A program made the position numbers and the translations under genes. From Bacteroidia bacterium (lineage in GTDB: Bacteria; Bacteroidota; Bacteroidia; Palsa-965): 64,000 bases of DNA. The notes beneath the pieces are model-generated. The model was given only the letters and a program-made list of their open reading frames with translations. It ran no database searches and had not been told where the DNA came from. The stretch lies in contig JALONL010000018.1 in NCBI GenBank assembly GCA_025454955.1, forward strand, positions 1 through 64,000. Direction: 5' to 3'. Of this stretch, positions 1 to 8,697 are shown in pieces (position 1 is the stretch's first letter; each line of letters opens with the position of its first letter).

Positions 1-85
1 GTATTGCACCTGGAGCATCGCATAGGTAACCCTCACTGTTGGCTTTTTAAAACTCGTAAATTTTCTGGTACAAGTCTAAAGGAGG

Positions 86-171
86 CATCGCGCCCACGGG
101 CATTTTACACGAAAAAAATTATCGTTTGATTGAATACGTGTGCGCAAACACATCGCGCCCAAGGGTATTTT
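86..171. repeat. Pair of short direct repeats in the left-end non-coding region
   Basis: The 212 bp before the first gene hold no convincing ORF. Two near-identical 21-bp copies of a catcgcgccca-n-ggg-y-atttt motif lie at 86-106 and 151-171, 65 bp apart. A related gcacctggagcatcgcata stretch starts near position 5. Each contains a small GC-rich partial palindrome, as in the short intergenic repeats common in Bacteroidota. The function is unknown. Confidence 0.4.
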
Positions 172-212
172 CAGAGCGAGAAAGAGAGCGAGAGCGAAGA
201 AATTCCCGTAGC

Positions 213-1142
213 TCACATCTGAGTAATCGTATCCCACAAAGCCCCTTCTTTAAGCGCATAAGTAGATAACCGTATATGCGAAAGCCCCGTTTCGCGAAGT
301 ACCGTTTCCACAAGCAGAGTAGATACCACAATCATATCCACGCGCATGGTCACCAAACCTTTCATTTGCAACCTTTCGGCTTTGGTGGATTGCAGCAGGC
401 GGCGGTGGATGAACGCCACTTCATCGGGATTGAATGTGTAGTCTGATACGCCTTCAATGGCGGCAGGTGTATGAAATTCCCAGGCCACCATTTCGGCCAG
501 CGAATCGAATGAGCCGGAAGCGCCAATGAGTTCCTGCGGGCAATGCAGGGCGGCGGCTTCAAAAAGAGGCTTTAAGGTGTGGCGGAGATAGGCCGTAATT
601 TTTTCCTGCTCGCCGGCTGTAAGCGGATCAGAGGGGTGAAACGTGTCGAGCAGGCGTGCGGCGCCAACCTCGAAGCTGTGTTTCCAGCGTATTCCTTCGT
701 CATCGGCAATGATAAACTCGGTGCTGCCGCCGCCAATGTCCATAATGAGCGAAGGAGCGGGGTGCAGTTGCACGGCCTGTTTTACACCCATGTAAATGTA
801 TTCGGCCTCGCGGTTGCCTGAAATGATTTCGATGTGTATGCCGGTTTCGGTTTCCACGGCATCGGTGAAGGCTTTTCCGTTGGCGGCATTGCGCACGGCC
901 GAGGTGGCAAAGGCCCGCGTTTTATCTGTGTGCAGCGAACGGATTACGGTGGCATAATTGCGTATGGCATTCAGCCCGCGCTCAAACGCAGGGTCAGCGA
1001 TATAGCCTTGATTGATGCCGCCTTCGCCCAATTTTACCGGCACCTTTTCGTTGTAAATGATGGTGTAATGCGCTCCCGATCCCGTTTCGGCCACCACGAG
1101 GTTGAAGGTGTTTGTACCTAAATCAATTATGGCAACGCGCAT
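213..1142 (-). CDS. Ppx/GppA family phosphatase (exopolyphosphatase or pppGpp phosphohydrolase)
   Basis: This 309-residue protein belongs to the sugar-kinase/Hsp70 actin-fold superfamily and probably hydrolyses inorganic polyphosphate or pppGpp in the cytoplasm. The N-terminal phosphate-1 motif AIIDLGTNTFNLVV opens at residue 4. The second nucleotide-binding loop, MDIGGGSTEF, lies near residue 140, and GASGSFDS follows near residue 207. The length fits the short two-domain form without the C-terminal HD domain of E. coli GppA. The ATG start gives the diagnostic motif its usual N-terminal position. It stands apart from the ABC genes upstream by 75 bp. Exopolyphosphatase cannot be told from pppGpp phosphatase by motifs alone. 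Confidence 0.85.
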   Translation of the reverse strand: MRVAIIDLGTNTFNLVVAETGSGAHYTIIYNEKVPVKLGEGGINQGYIADPAFERGLNAIRNYATVIRSLHTDKTRAFATSAVRNAANGKAFTDAVETETGIHIEIISGNREAEYIYMGVKQAVQLHPAPSLIMDIGGGSTEFIIADDEGIRWKHSFEVGAARLLDTFHPSDPLTAGEQEKITAYLRHTLKPLFEAAALHCPQELIGASGSFDSLAEMVAWEFHTPAAIEGVSDYTFNPDEVAFIHRRLLQSTKAERLQMKGLVTMRVDMIVVSTLLVETVLRETGLSHIRLSTYALKEGALWDTITQM

Positions 1143-1217
1143 AAGCAGTTCGGGTGTGTAAAGTGGCTATGCGTGAAGGTACGATATTTCGTTTCAGCAG
1201 TAGCCGCCAACGGTCAT

Positions 1218-2585
1218 TTATCCGCGCCAGAACAGCCATTTGCCCAACTCGCGCCAGCTTGCTTTTTTGCCGTACATAAGTATGCCCACACGGTAAATAC
1301 GTGCTGCAAGCATGGTCATAAGCACAAACGAAACCACAAGTATGAGCATCGACAGCAGCAGTTCGGATAGGCTTACCCCGTTGTAGGGCAAACGCATAAG
1401 CATGGTTACCGGCGATGTGAAGGGAATCATCGAAAGCCATTTCATGGCCACCCCGTTCGGATTGTTGAGTGCGATGCCAAACGAACTTATTGCTATAACG
1501 AGCGGTATGGTAAGCGGCAGGGAAAACTGCTGCGTATCGGTTTCAGTATCGCTGGCCGCACCCACAGCGGCATACAGCGAAGCATACATCAGGTAACCAA
1601 ATACGAAGTAAAATACAAACGAACCAAGTATCAGTCCCCATTGTATCGACTGAATGGTGTCAACCGTTCCTTCGAGTGTTTCGTTTACTTCAATGGGCAT
1701 GCCGCTATTACTTCCGATACCGGGCGCAATGGCTGTGGGATTGAGTTGCGCCTGTGTCACATCGGTTCGTTTATCATTCACCTTGTTGATGATCGGGGTG
1801 ATGATAAAAAACGAAAGCACGGCCCACACCAGAAACTGTGTAAGTCCGGCCATTGCAGTGGCAATTATTTTACCAATCATCAGCTGGAAGGGTTTCACCG
1901 ATGAAATAATAATTTCCACAATACGCGTATTCTTTTCTTCCAGCACACTTTTCATTACCTGCACACCAAAGAACAGGATATAGAAATAAATAATAATCGA
2001 CAGCACGATACCGGTTACGGATTTCACCTCGCTTTTGGAAACAGCACCTTTTACATTGCTTTTTACGGCAATCTGCATTTTCATTTTCTCAATCTTATCT
2101 TTTGTAAGCGTAGAGTCGGTGCTGAATACATACTGGCGATAAGCTTCGCTGAAAATTTTCCCCACGTAATTTATCGTTTGCTGTCCGGGTTCGTTTTTGG
2201 AAAACAGGGTTACATAATAAGATACTCCGCCCGTCGAATCGCAGGCACCCATGTAGCTTTTTGGAATAACCACGATAGAAGTCTGCTGCGAATCGGCAAA
2301 CAGTTTGCGGACTTCATTGTAAGGTTTTTCGGCAAAGCGTGTATCGAAATTGAGGTTGAGGGTATCGCGGAACATTTTTTCGTAATTGAAAATTTGTCCG
2401 CAACCGGCGGCCACCTCATCCACAATCACAATGCTGCGCGGATCGCTGGGCAGTGTGCTCAGGAAGGTGGGGAGAAGTATCATGGCTCCGAACAAAAGCG
2501 GAGTTACAATACTCATTATGATAAACGTTCTGTTTTTAACCCGGTTGAGGTATTCGCGAACGATGATGATTCTTATTTTGCCCAT
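1218..2585 (-). CDS. ABC-2 type permease, NatB-like
   Basis: This is a 455-residue membrane component of an ABC exporter. A first membrane helix at about residues 20-45 is followed by a soluble extracytoplasmic region of about 130 residues. A group of five to six helices then fills residues 190-440, interrupted by a polar loop near 275-310. This is the architecture of the NatB/YhaP permease family (ABC-2). The gene starts 17 bp after the ATPase gene on the same strand, so the two form one operon and one transporter. NatAB-type systems export sodium ions or small compounds; the substrate here cannot be inferred. Confidence 0.85.
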   Translation of the reverse strand: MGKIRIIIVREYLNRVKNRTFIIMSIVTPLLFGAMILLPTFLSTLPSDPRSIVIVDEVAAGCGQIFNYEKMFRDTLNLNFDTRFAEKPYNEVRKLFADSQQTSIVVIPKSYMGACDSTGGVSYYVTLFSKNEPGQQTINYVGKIFSEAYRQYVFSTDSTLTKDKIEKMKMQIAVKSNVKGAVSKSEVKSVTGIVLSIIIYFYILFFGVQVMKSVLEEKNTRIVEIIISSVKPFQLMIGKIIATAMAGLTQFLVWAVLSFFIITPIINKVNDKRTDVTQAQLNPTAIAPGIGSNSGMPIEVNETLEGTVDTIQSIQWGLILGSFVFYFVFGYLMYASLYAAVGAASDTETDTQQFSLPLTIPLVIAISSFGIALNNPNGVAMKWLSMIPFTSPVTMLMRLPYNGVSLSELLLSMLILVVSFVLMTMLAARIYRVGILMYGKKASWRELGKWLFWRG

Positions 2586-2602
2586 ACTTAGGAGGGGTAA
2601 TT

Positions 2603-3568
2603 TTATTCTGTATAGTTGCTTTTGGTGCCTGCGGCATCGGCCTGCATACCGTTGGTTTCGTTCACCTTGCGTATAAACACATCGTTCATGGTAGGCAGCA
2701 CTTCCTGGAAGCCGGTAATTTCGGCTGTACTCATCACGGCCTGCAGGAGCTGGTTGGGCGATGTGTTTCCGAGAAGTTTAATGCGCACCTGCCTGTGGTC
2801 TTCGTCTTCGGTTTGTGAAATGAGTTCGGCGCCGGTCCACATGGCATTGGTAAAACCCATGAGGTTGCCGCGAAACGATATATCCCAGAGGTTCATGGAG
2901 TAGGAGCGGCGTATGTCTTTTACGCGGCCTTCGAGAATATTTTTCGATTTGTTGATGAGCGCAATATGGTCGCAGAGTTCTTCTACCGAGCCCATATTGT
3001 GTGTGGAGAGTATAATGGTGGCACCACGTTCGCGCAGGCGCAGGAGTTCGTCGCGTATAAGCTGTGCATTAATCGGGTCGAAACCGCTGAAAGGTTCATC
3101 GAGAATGAGCAGGCGTGGTTCGTGCAGCACGGTGACAATGAACTGTACTTTTTGCTGCATTCCCTTGGAGAGTTCCTCCACTTTCTTTTTCCACCAGCCT
3201 TCAATGCCGAAACGCTCAAACCATTCGCGCACGCGTTTTTTTGCTTCGGTGGCGCTGAGGCCCTTGAGGCGGGCAAGGTAAATGGCCTGCTCGCCGATGG
3301 GCATTTTGCGGTACAGTCCGCGCTCTTCGGGCAGGTAGCCGATCTGGCGTACATGTTCAGCATCGAGCAGGCGGTCTTCAAACAGTACGTGGCCGCTGTC
3401 GGGGCCGGTAATCTGGTTGATGATGCGGATGAGTGTGGTTTTGCCGGCACCGTTTGGCCCGAGCAAACCATATACGCAGCCTTCGGGCACGGTAATGCTC
3501 ACATCGTCGAGCGCGGTGTGGCCGGAGTAGCGTTTAATGATGTTTTTGGCAGTAAGCAGATTGCTCAT
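2603..3568 (-). CDS. ABC transporter ATP-binding protein, NatA-like
   Basis: This 321-residue ATPase drives the permease encoded directly downstream. It shows Walker A GPNGAGKTT near residue 38, a variant signature LSKGMQQK near residue 138, Walker B LLILDEPFSGFD near 160, and the switch histidine in STHNM near 193. The extra C-terminal region of about 100 residues after the ATPase core is typical of NatA/YhaQ proteins, where it contacts the permease or the second subunit. It is first in a two-gene operon. The NatA-like label rests on the partner type and the C-terminal extension. Confidence 0.88.
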   Translation of the reverse strand: MSNLLTAKNIIKRYSGHTALDDVSITVPEGCVYGLLGPNGAGKTTLIRIINQITGPDSGHVLFEDRLLDAEHVRQIGYLPEERGLYRKMPIGEQAIYLARLKGLSATEAKKRVREWFERFGIEGWWKKKVEELSKGMQQKVQFIVTVLHEPRLLILDEPFSGFDPINAQLIRDELLRLRERGATIILSTHNMGSVEELCDHIALINKSKNILEGRVKDIRRSYSMNLWDISFRGNLMGFTNAMWTGAELISQTEDEDHRQVRIKLLGNTSPNQLLQAVMSTAEITGFQEVLPTMNDVFIRKVNETNGMQADAAGTKSNYTE

Positions 3569-3628
3569 AAGCTGCTAAGGTAAGAAGTAGGATGCAACAT
3601 TTTTTGCCGTTTGTCACAATACAAAACA

Positions 3629-3662
3629 GAACACCTCCGGAGCGGGAGCCCCGAAGGTGTTC
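3629..3662 (-). terminator. Hairpin terminator downstream of the PKD protein gene
   Basis: A 12-bp stem with one mismatch (3629-3640 with 3651-3662) and a 10-nt loop lies between the PKD gene and the ABC operon. Read on the minus strand it is followed by tgttttgt, a moderate T-tract. It probably ends the PKD transcript, although it sits 117 bp after the stop codon. Confidence 0.55.
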
Positions 3663-3778
3663 ATTAATGGTTTCCGGTATGTAGTGTGTGGGTCCAACCC
3701 GGAAACCTGGTGCAGGCAAACACCAGTAAATTTATGCCTTTTGCAAATGCCAGTCAATAAAAACCGGCCGGTTTGCAA

Positions 3779-5563
3779 TTATTCTTTGATAAACGGCTTT
3801 TTAATTACCTCGCCACTAAGTGTGCGTACCACTACAAAGTAGGTTCCGGGAGCCAGTCCGCTGATGTCGGCCTGCCATGCACGGCTGCTTTGCTGTGTAC
3901 CGCTTACCACTTCCTGACCGGCAGCATTCATAATGCGTACCTGTGCAGCGTTGGCATTGGCCACCACAATATTAAGCTGTGTGGATGCCGGGCTGGGGAA
4001 CACCGTCAGCGATTCGGGCTGAACTGATGTGCCACCGTTATTCGGATTGCCCTGACGGAGCGGCTGGAAGATAATTTCGCAGGTGGTTACTTTGATGCAT
4101 ACTTTCTCGGAGCACTGGCCAATTACATTGCCGAATGCGTCATATACACAAACAATAACTTCGATGCAGGCTTCCCAGCTTCCGGGCGGATAAATGTGGT
4201 TGGGAATTGTGGTGCTGGAAATATTCGGTGAACCATCGCCATAGTCGATGTTATAGCCGCATACCGAACCACCGGTAACCACAGATATATCCTGGAAGAA
4301 AATTTCGTTCGGGTTGTTTCTGGTGCAATCCCACTTCACATCAGGTATTACGCTGCAGGGCAGGGGCGGGCACACGGTAACTTGTCTGCACACCTGTTCG
4401 CAGCATGTTTTGCCGTCAGAGTCGTAAGAGATAATTGTCAGGCAAACATTATATACACCGGGTGTGGTATAGCTGTGCAGCGGATTCTGGAGGGTAGAAG
4501 TACCGCCATCGCCAAACTGCCAGAACCATGAAGCCACAGGCGATACGCCGGTGTTGGTGCCGTTAAACTGAATCGGGTTGCAGCCGGTGAAAGTAAAGTC
4601 GGGCTTGGCTTCGCACGGGAAATAGCAGTTTGCCCCGCAGGCCGATTGCCAGTACAGACCAATTACACCAATGTTGTAGCAGTCAGACTGTACGTTGTTG
4701 CCAAATGTGGAACTGGTCTGACCCGGAGTAACGGTTGTGGGAACGTCAACCCAATCCCACCAGTCTTCCTGTGCGGGAATGCCGGTAACGCCGTTCAGTT
4801 CAAGCTGTGAGCCGAGGCCCTGAAGGTCGCCAATGCCCATGAATGCGCGTGCATTGTTTCCGCCGCTGGCGCATACAAAAATGTTGGTCATGGTTACCTG
4901 CACAGGCACGCCAAGACGCACCACGGCACCGTCGTGAATTACCAGCTCGCCATTGAAGCCTGCACTGGGTACTGAGTACACAATGAGCAGTGTGGCACCG
5001 TCAATATCATTGGGAGAGCCGGTGGGCAGTCCGCTGATAAAGTAGTTGCCGTTGGGTAAGGCTGCGTTAATGTTTGAGGTTACGTTGGCGCGGTAAGTGT
5101 GAGAACCCGGATAGCCCCAACACTTATCGGCATCGCTGCCGGCAAGTACCATTGGGAATGTAACCGTACTTCCCGAGGGGTTTTGAAGCGTTACGGTAAG
5201 CGGAGCACCGTTGCCAGAGCCTTCGGCCCAGATAAACGCACGTTCAATAATTGCACCGGCCGGAATACCTGTAATGGGGAACAATGCGGGCTGGCCAAGT
5301 CCTACGGGAACAAAACGCTGTCCCAGACGCTGCTTGTTATACACGTAGTTAAGGCCGCACTCGCTGCCATAATAGGCAATGCCCAATACACCATTGCCGT
5401 TTTGGGGCGATGGTGTAGGATCGCCGGGAGCAGCCTGTGTGGTGTTTGTGGGCTTGGGCTGATAAGGTGGTACCCCCGCCTGCTGTGTAACGCCATTTTG
5501 TGCGTTCAGGTGAATTGTACTCAGCAGGAATAACCCTGCAAGGAGTTTAAGTGTAGTTCTCAT
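3779..5563 (-). CDS. Secreted PKD-domain protein with type IX secretion sorting domain
   Basis: This is a 594-residue exported protein. A signal peptide ends at about residue 22 (LNAQ). The N-terminal half (about 65-310) is rich in Gly, Asn and Thr and has no family I can name. Two PKD-like modules follow: the first near 340-395 with the WQFGDGG core, the second near 410-490 with IDYGDGS. Many cysteines (CGANCYFPC, CCEQVC) suggest disulphides. The last 75 residues, from LTVFPSPAS to the end, form a T9SS type A C-terminal domain, which is cleaved during export across the outer membrane. It is monocistronic. A likely role is cell-surface adhesion or structure, which is inference. Confidence 0.85.
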   Translation of the reverse strand: MRTTLKLLAGLFLLSTIHLNAQNGVTQQAGVPPYQPKPTNTTQAAPGDPTPSPQNGNGVLGIAYYGSECGLNYVYNKQRLGQRFVPVGLGQPALFPITGIPAGAIIERAFIWAEGSGNGAPLTVTLQNPSGSTVTFPMVLAGSDADKCWGYPGSHTYRANVTSNINAALPNGNYFISGLPTGSPNDIDGATLLIVYSVPSAGFNGELVIHDGAVVRLGVPVQVTMTNIFVCASGGNNARAFMGIGDLQGLGSQLELNGVTGIPAQEDWWDWVDVPTTVTPGQTSSTFGNNVQSDCYNIGVIGLYWQSACGANCYFPCEAKPDFTFTGCNPIQFNGTNTGVSPVASWFWQFGDGGTSTLQNPLHSYTTPGVYNVCLTIISYDSDGKTCCEQVCRQVTVCPPLPCSVIPDVKWDCTRNNPNEIFFQDISVVTGGSVCGYNIDYGDGSPNISSTTIPNHIYPPGSWEACIEVIVCVYDAFGNVIGQCSEKVCIKVTTCEIIFQPLRQGNPNNGGTSVQPESLTVFPSPASTQLNIVVANANAAQVRIMNAAGQEVVSGTQQSSRAWQADISGLAPGTYFVVVRTLSGEVIKKPFIKE

Positions 5564-6222
5564 GGGTTTAGTTTTTGGTGTAGAGCAAACCTAATACTTG
5601 ATTGTATATGAAATATTAACTCAATTAAATCGGTGAATAAAAAACAAGAAATGCAATATATCCGCGGTTATAAACGGGAGCAAACGGATGTTATGATAAA
5701 TAGAGCGGGTAGTTTTCAACAGTTTTAGTTTTGGTGTTTTATAGATGTTAAGTGCGTTTTTCGATTTAGCTGTTTGTAAACGTTTGTAAGAAATAAGTTT
5801 TCATGAATCTGGTAAATTATTTTTATATAAATAACATGTATGAAAATATTTTGAAGAGTTAATATATAGAAATAATAAAACGGATATTTTATTCTCTTTT
5901 CGGGAAATCAGGTTTTATAATAACGCTTCCGAATGATATCAATCTTTTTGAAAAGAAATCCCGGTCTGATATTTACCTCAATCACTCATAACTCAATTTC
6001 TTTTGTATCGGTGCGTGACTCCCGGCAGCGGAACAATTATATACTGGTGTGCCTCTGGTCTGCGCATTTACGTAACCTCGGCCCCGGTTCGAAAACCCGT
6101 TGTGGGGGAATTGGAATCTGATTGGCGGCAAATATCTGATCGTCAATAATTTATGGGGCATTCTTTATTAAAACCTTTAGCTTGTGTATCTTCGTCACAC
6201 GAAACAGCCTCAATAACAGCCT
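5564..6222. other. AT-rich intergenic region of 659 bp
   Basis: This is a divergent intergenic region, much richer in A+T than its flanks. It holds the promoter region of the PKD gene on the left. At 6187-6194 TATCTTCG, one mismatch from TAnnTTTG, could serve the acyltransferase gene. A partly palindromic TTTGTAAACGTTTG lies at 5773-5786. The only ORF inside (62 codons, 5933-6121) has no coding character that I can see. Confidence 0.5.
5586..5593 (-). promoter_or_regulatory. Candidate -7 box for the PKD protein gene
   Basis: TAGGTTTG on the minus strand matches the Bacteroidota TAnnTTTG -7 consensus exactly, 22 nt before the ATG. No good -33 TTTG stands at the usual distance. Confidence 0.4.
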
Positions 6223-7575
6223 GTGCAACTTCTTTTTCACCTCTGGCTCAAACATACGCTTCATTTTCTGGTAGGCTTTTTCTACCGCTACTCGCGCCGC
6301 CTGCATGTAACCGGTCACGAAAACGTGCCGCACGGCGTGCCGCTGCTGCTGTGCTCCAATCACCCCAATGCGTTTATGGATGCCATTATTGTGGGTATGA
6401 CGGTGAAGCGCCGCTCGTGGTTTCTGGTGCGGAGCGATGTATTCCGGAAAAAATGGATGGCGGCGGCTTTCGAGTTTATAGGTATGCTGCCCATTTACCG
6501 CTTGCAGGAAGGGGCCGAGAACCTGGCCAAAAACGACGAAACCTTTGCCCGCTGCACGGCCATGCTGGAAAGGAAAAAAGCCATTATTATCTTCTCCGAA
6601 GGACTCTGCATTCAGGAACGCCGCCTGCGCAAACTTAAAAAAGGCACCGCCCGCATTGCGTTTACGGCCGAAGAAGCCAACAATTTTCAGCTTGGCCTGC
6701 AAATAGTGCCCGTGGGCATAAACTATTCTTCCACGCCCTGGAAATTCCGCACCACCGTGCATGTGCGTTTCGGCAAACCCTTTGCCGCGGCCGATTATGC
6801 CGATATGTACCGCGAATCGCCCGCCAAGGCAGTAAACCAGTTTACGCGCGAACTGGAAACCCGCATGGCTGAGGAAATAGTCATCATCGAAAACAAAGAG
6901 GATGATGAAATGGTGGCCGGGCTCGAAGAAATGTTTTTGCGCGAACGCACCCGCGAAGCCGGAGGCAACCCGTCGAACCAGTGCGATACGCATTTAACCT
7001 CCGTAAAACTCGCCCAATTGGCCGGCACACTTTCGCGCACACAACCCGAAAAGGCCGAAGCACTGCGCCACAAAGTAAAAGACTACCTCGCCCGCGTGCA
7101 CGACCTCGGCATCCGCGACTGGAACCTGCGTCCTTCATCCATCGAAAAAATGGGCAGTGCCGATGTGCTTGGCGATGCCGCATTTTTTACGCTCGGCTTT
7201 CCGGTATGGATTTTTGGGGTAATCACCAACTATATTCCCTACAAAGTACCTTATCTGCTCACACAGAAAATTGTGAAGCATATCGAGTGGCACGCATCCA
7301 TAAATGCCACGGTGGGCGCATTCCTCTGGCTGCTCTGCTGGGGGCTCGAAAGTTTGGCGGTGGCGCTGCTCTTCCGCAACTGGTGGCTGCTGGCGGCGTT
7401 TATGCTTGCCATGCCGCTGAGCGGAATGTTTGCGCAGTATTATTACGTGCGCATTCGCCGCTCAAACGGAAAATCGGCCCTGCTGGCGGCAATGCGTAAA
7501 AACAAAGCCGAGGTGGAGGCGCTCATCAATCTTCGTCACGAAATCGATCTCGAAACGGCTTTTCCGCGCAGCTAA
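6223..7575 (+). CDS. PlsC-type 1-acyl-glycerol-3-phosphate acyltransferase family protein with C-terminal membrane segment
   Basis: This 450-residue protein probably transfers acyl groups to lysophosphatidate or a related lipid at the inner membrane. The catalytic block is the Bacteroidota variant NHPNAFMD (residues 46-53), with His and Asp one residue further apart than in HX4D. Later blocks are IGMLPIYR near 86, the FPEG-equivalent FSEG near 128 and VPVGINY near 165. Two or three hydrophobic helices follow at about 315-425, beyond the enzymatic domain. An in-frame TAA just upstream makes GTG at 6223 the first possible start, and it keeps the N-terminal amphipathic helix. It is probably transcribed alone. 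Confidence 0.82.
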   Translation: MQLLFHLWLKHTLHFLVGFFYRYSRRLHVTGHENVPHGVPLLLCSNHPNAFMDAIIVGMTVKRRSWFLVRSDVFRKKWMAAAFEFIGMLPIYRLQEGAENLAKNDETFARCTAMLERKKAIIIFSEGLCIQERRLRKLKKGTARIAFTAEEANNFQLGLQIVPVGINYSSTPWKFRTTVHVRFGKPFAAADYADMYRESPAKAVNQFTRELETRMAEEIVIIENKEDDEMVAGLEEMFLRERTREAGGNPSNQCDTHLTSVKLAQLAGTLSRTQPEKAEALRHKVKDYLARVHDLGIRDWNLRPSSIEKMGSADVLGDAAFFTLGFPVWIFGVITNYIPYKVPYLLTQKIVKHIEWHASINATVGAFLWLLCWGLESLAVALLFRNWWLLAAFMLAMPLSGMFAQYYYVRIRRSNGKSALLAAMRKNKAEVEALINLRHEIDLETAFPRS

Positions 7576-7590
7576 ATTCAACTGTATTTT

Positions 7591-7621
7591 ATTGATAAAC
7601 AGCGGTAAAGAAAAATCTTTG
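7591..7621 (+). promoter_or_regulatory. Candidate promoter upstream of the first gldN paralogue
   Basis: ATTG at 7591-7594 and AATCTTTG at 7614-7621 are separated by 19 nt, close to the Bacteroidota TTTG/TAnnTTTG pattern, with one mismatch in the -7 box. It lies 80 bp before the gldN start. Confidence 0.35.
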
Positions 7622-7701
7622 TCCGGCCGCGTTACTTTTCGCCGGCTCATACTTTATGGCTCCAGAAACCGCAGAAAACCACTGCACAGTACCTCAAAGC
7701 C

Positions 7702-8607
7702 ATGAAAGCACAAGCCTTAGTTTTACCGCCCAACCATCGCATCGCCGCATTTTACCTGCTCATTGTGTTTATGCTCACTTCGCTTTCGCTGAGTGCACAG
7801 GTACTGGCTCCCGGTATGAGCAACGATTTTTATTTGCGCGAAAACGTGCAGAACAAACGCCCCGTACCTTACGTTCACGAACGCGAAGCCGATATTTTCT
7901 GGTCGAAGCGGGTATGGCGCACCATCGACCTGCGCGAAAAATTCAACCACCCGCTTTATTACCCCGAAACACAACTCAACAACCGCCGCAGTTTGTTTGA
8001 TGTGGTAAAACGCGGCATCCTCAGCGGCGAACTTACCCCGTTCGACAATCCGGCACTCGACGACGAATTTACCACGCCCATGTCGCAGGCCTCTACCCGC
8101 GATATGTTTAACGCAGGCTCGTGGATTACGCAGGAAGATCCCAACAATCCCGGCACTTTCGACACCGTATGGGTTGCTGAACCTCTAGAATCGCGCATGA
8201 TTAAAGCCTGGTGGGTAAAAGAAGACTGGTTCTGGGATCGTCAGCGCGGGGTAATGGATGTGCGCATCATCGGCATCTGTCCGCTGCAGGAAAAACTGGC
8301 ACCGGCCACCGAAGGCAGCAGCGGCAGCGGCGAAGTGGTGGGCTACAAACCGCTGTTCTGGATTCATTTCGATCAACTGCGCCCGCTGCTTGCCCGCGAA
8401 GAATGCTACAACACCCGCAACGATGCCCAGCGCCTTAGCTACGACGATGTATTCCGCAAGCGCATGTTCAGCAGCTACGTACACAAAGAATCGAATGTGT
8501 TTGACCGCACTGTAAACACCTACGCCAGCGGACTCGAAATTCAGTTCGAATCGGAGCGCATCAAGAACGATATCTTCATTAACGAACACGATTACTGGCA
8601 CCTGTAA
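7702..8607 (+). CDS. gldN: GldN-family gliding motility / type IX secretion protein (copy 1)
   Basis: This 301-residue exported protein belongs to the GldN/GldO family. GldN forms the periplasmic ring of the type IX secretion system together with the lipoprotein GldK. A signal peptide ends near residue 33 (LSLSAQ). The family core is clear: WSKRVWRTIDLREKFNHP, then AWWVKEDWFWDRQR, VMDVRIIGICPL and the C-terminal block SYDDVFRKRMFSSYVHKESN. Copy 2 follows 90 bp downstream and copy 3 is at 12.0 kb. No gldK, gldL or gldM lies in the window, so this is not the usual gldKLMN operon. It is the closest in architecture to a full-length GldN. Confidence 0.88.
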   Translation: MKAQALVLPPNHRIAAFYLLIVFMLTSLSLSAQVLAPGMSNDFYLRENVQNKRPVPYVHEREADIFWSKRVWRTIDLREKFNHPLYYPETQLNNRRSLFDVVKRGILSGELTPFDNPALDDEFTTPMSQASTRDMFNAGSWITQEDPNNPGTFDTVWVAEPLESRMIKAWWVKEDWFWDRQRGVMDVRIIGICPLQEKLAPATEGSSGSGEVVGYKPLFWIHFDQLRPLLAREECYNTRNDAQRLSYDDVFRKRMFSSYVHKESNVFDRTVNTYASGLEIQFESERIKNDIFINEHDYWHL

Positions 8608-8614
8608 TAATCCC

Positions 8615-8642
8615 GGCCGGAGCAGTACATACTACTCCGGCC
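8615..8642 (+). terminator. Strong hairpin between gldN copies 1 and 2
   Basis: Inverted repeat ggccggag / ctccggcc at 8615-8642, extended inward by four more pairs. It has no real T-tract (ttacttac follows). It may be a partial terminator or a 3' end protector between the two gldN genes. Confidence 0.35.
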
Positions 8643-8697
8643 TTACTTACGTTAATATATTCCCAGGATCTTCATTTACTTAACCTTTTTCCCCGAC

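Noticed and set aside
5933-6121. A 62-codon ORF in the 659-bp intergenic region
   Set aside because: No codon bias, no start context and no homology that I recognise.
6151-6993. A 280-codon open frame antisense to the acyltransferase gene
   Set aside because: Shadow frame; the plus strand has catalytic PlsC motifs and this one has none.
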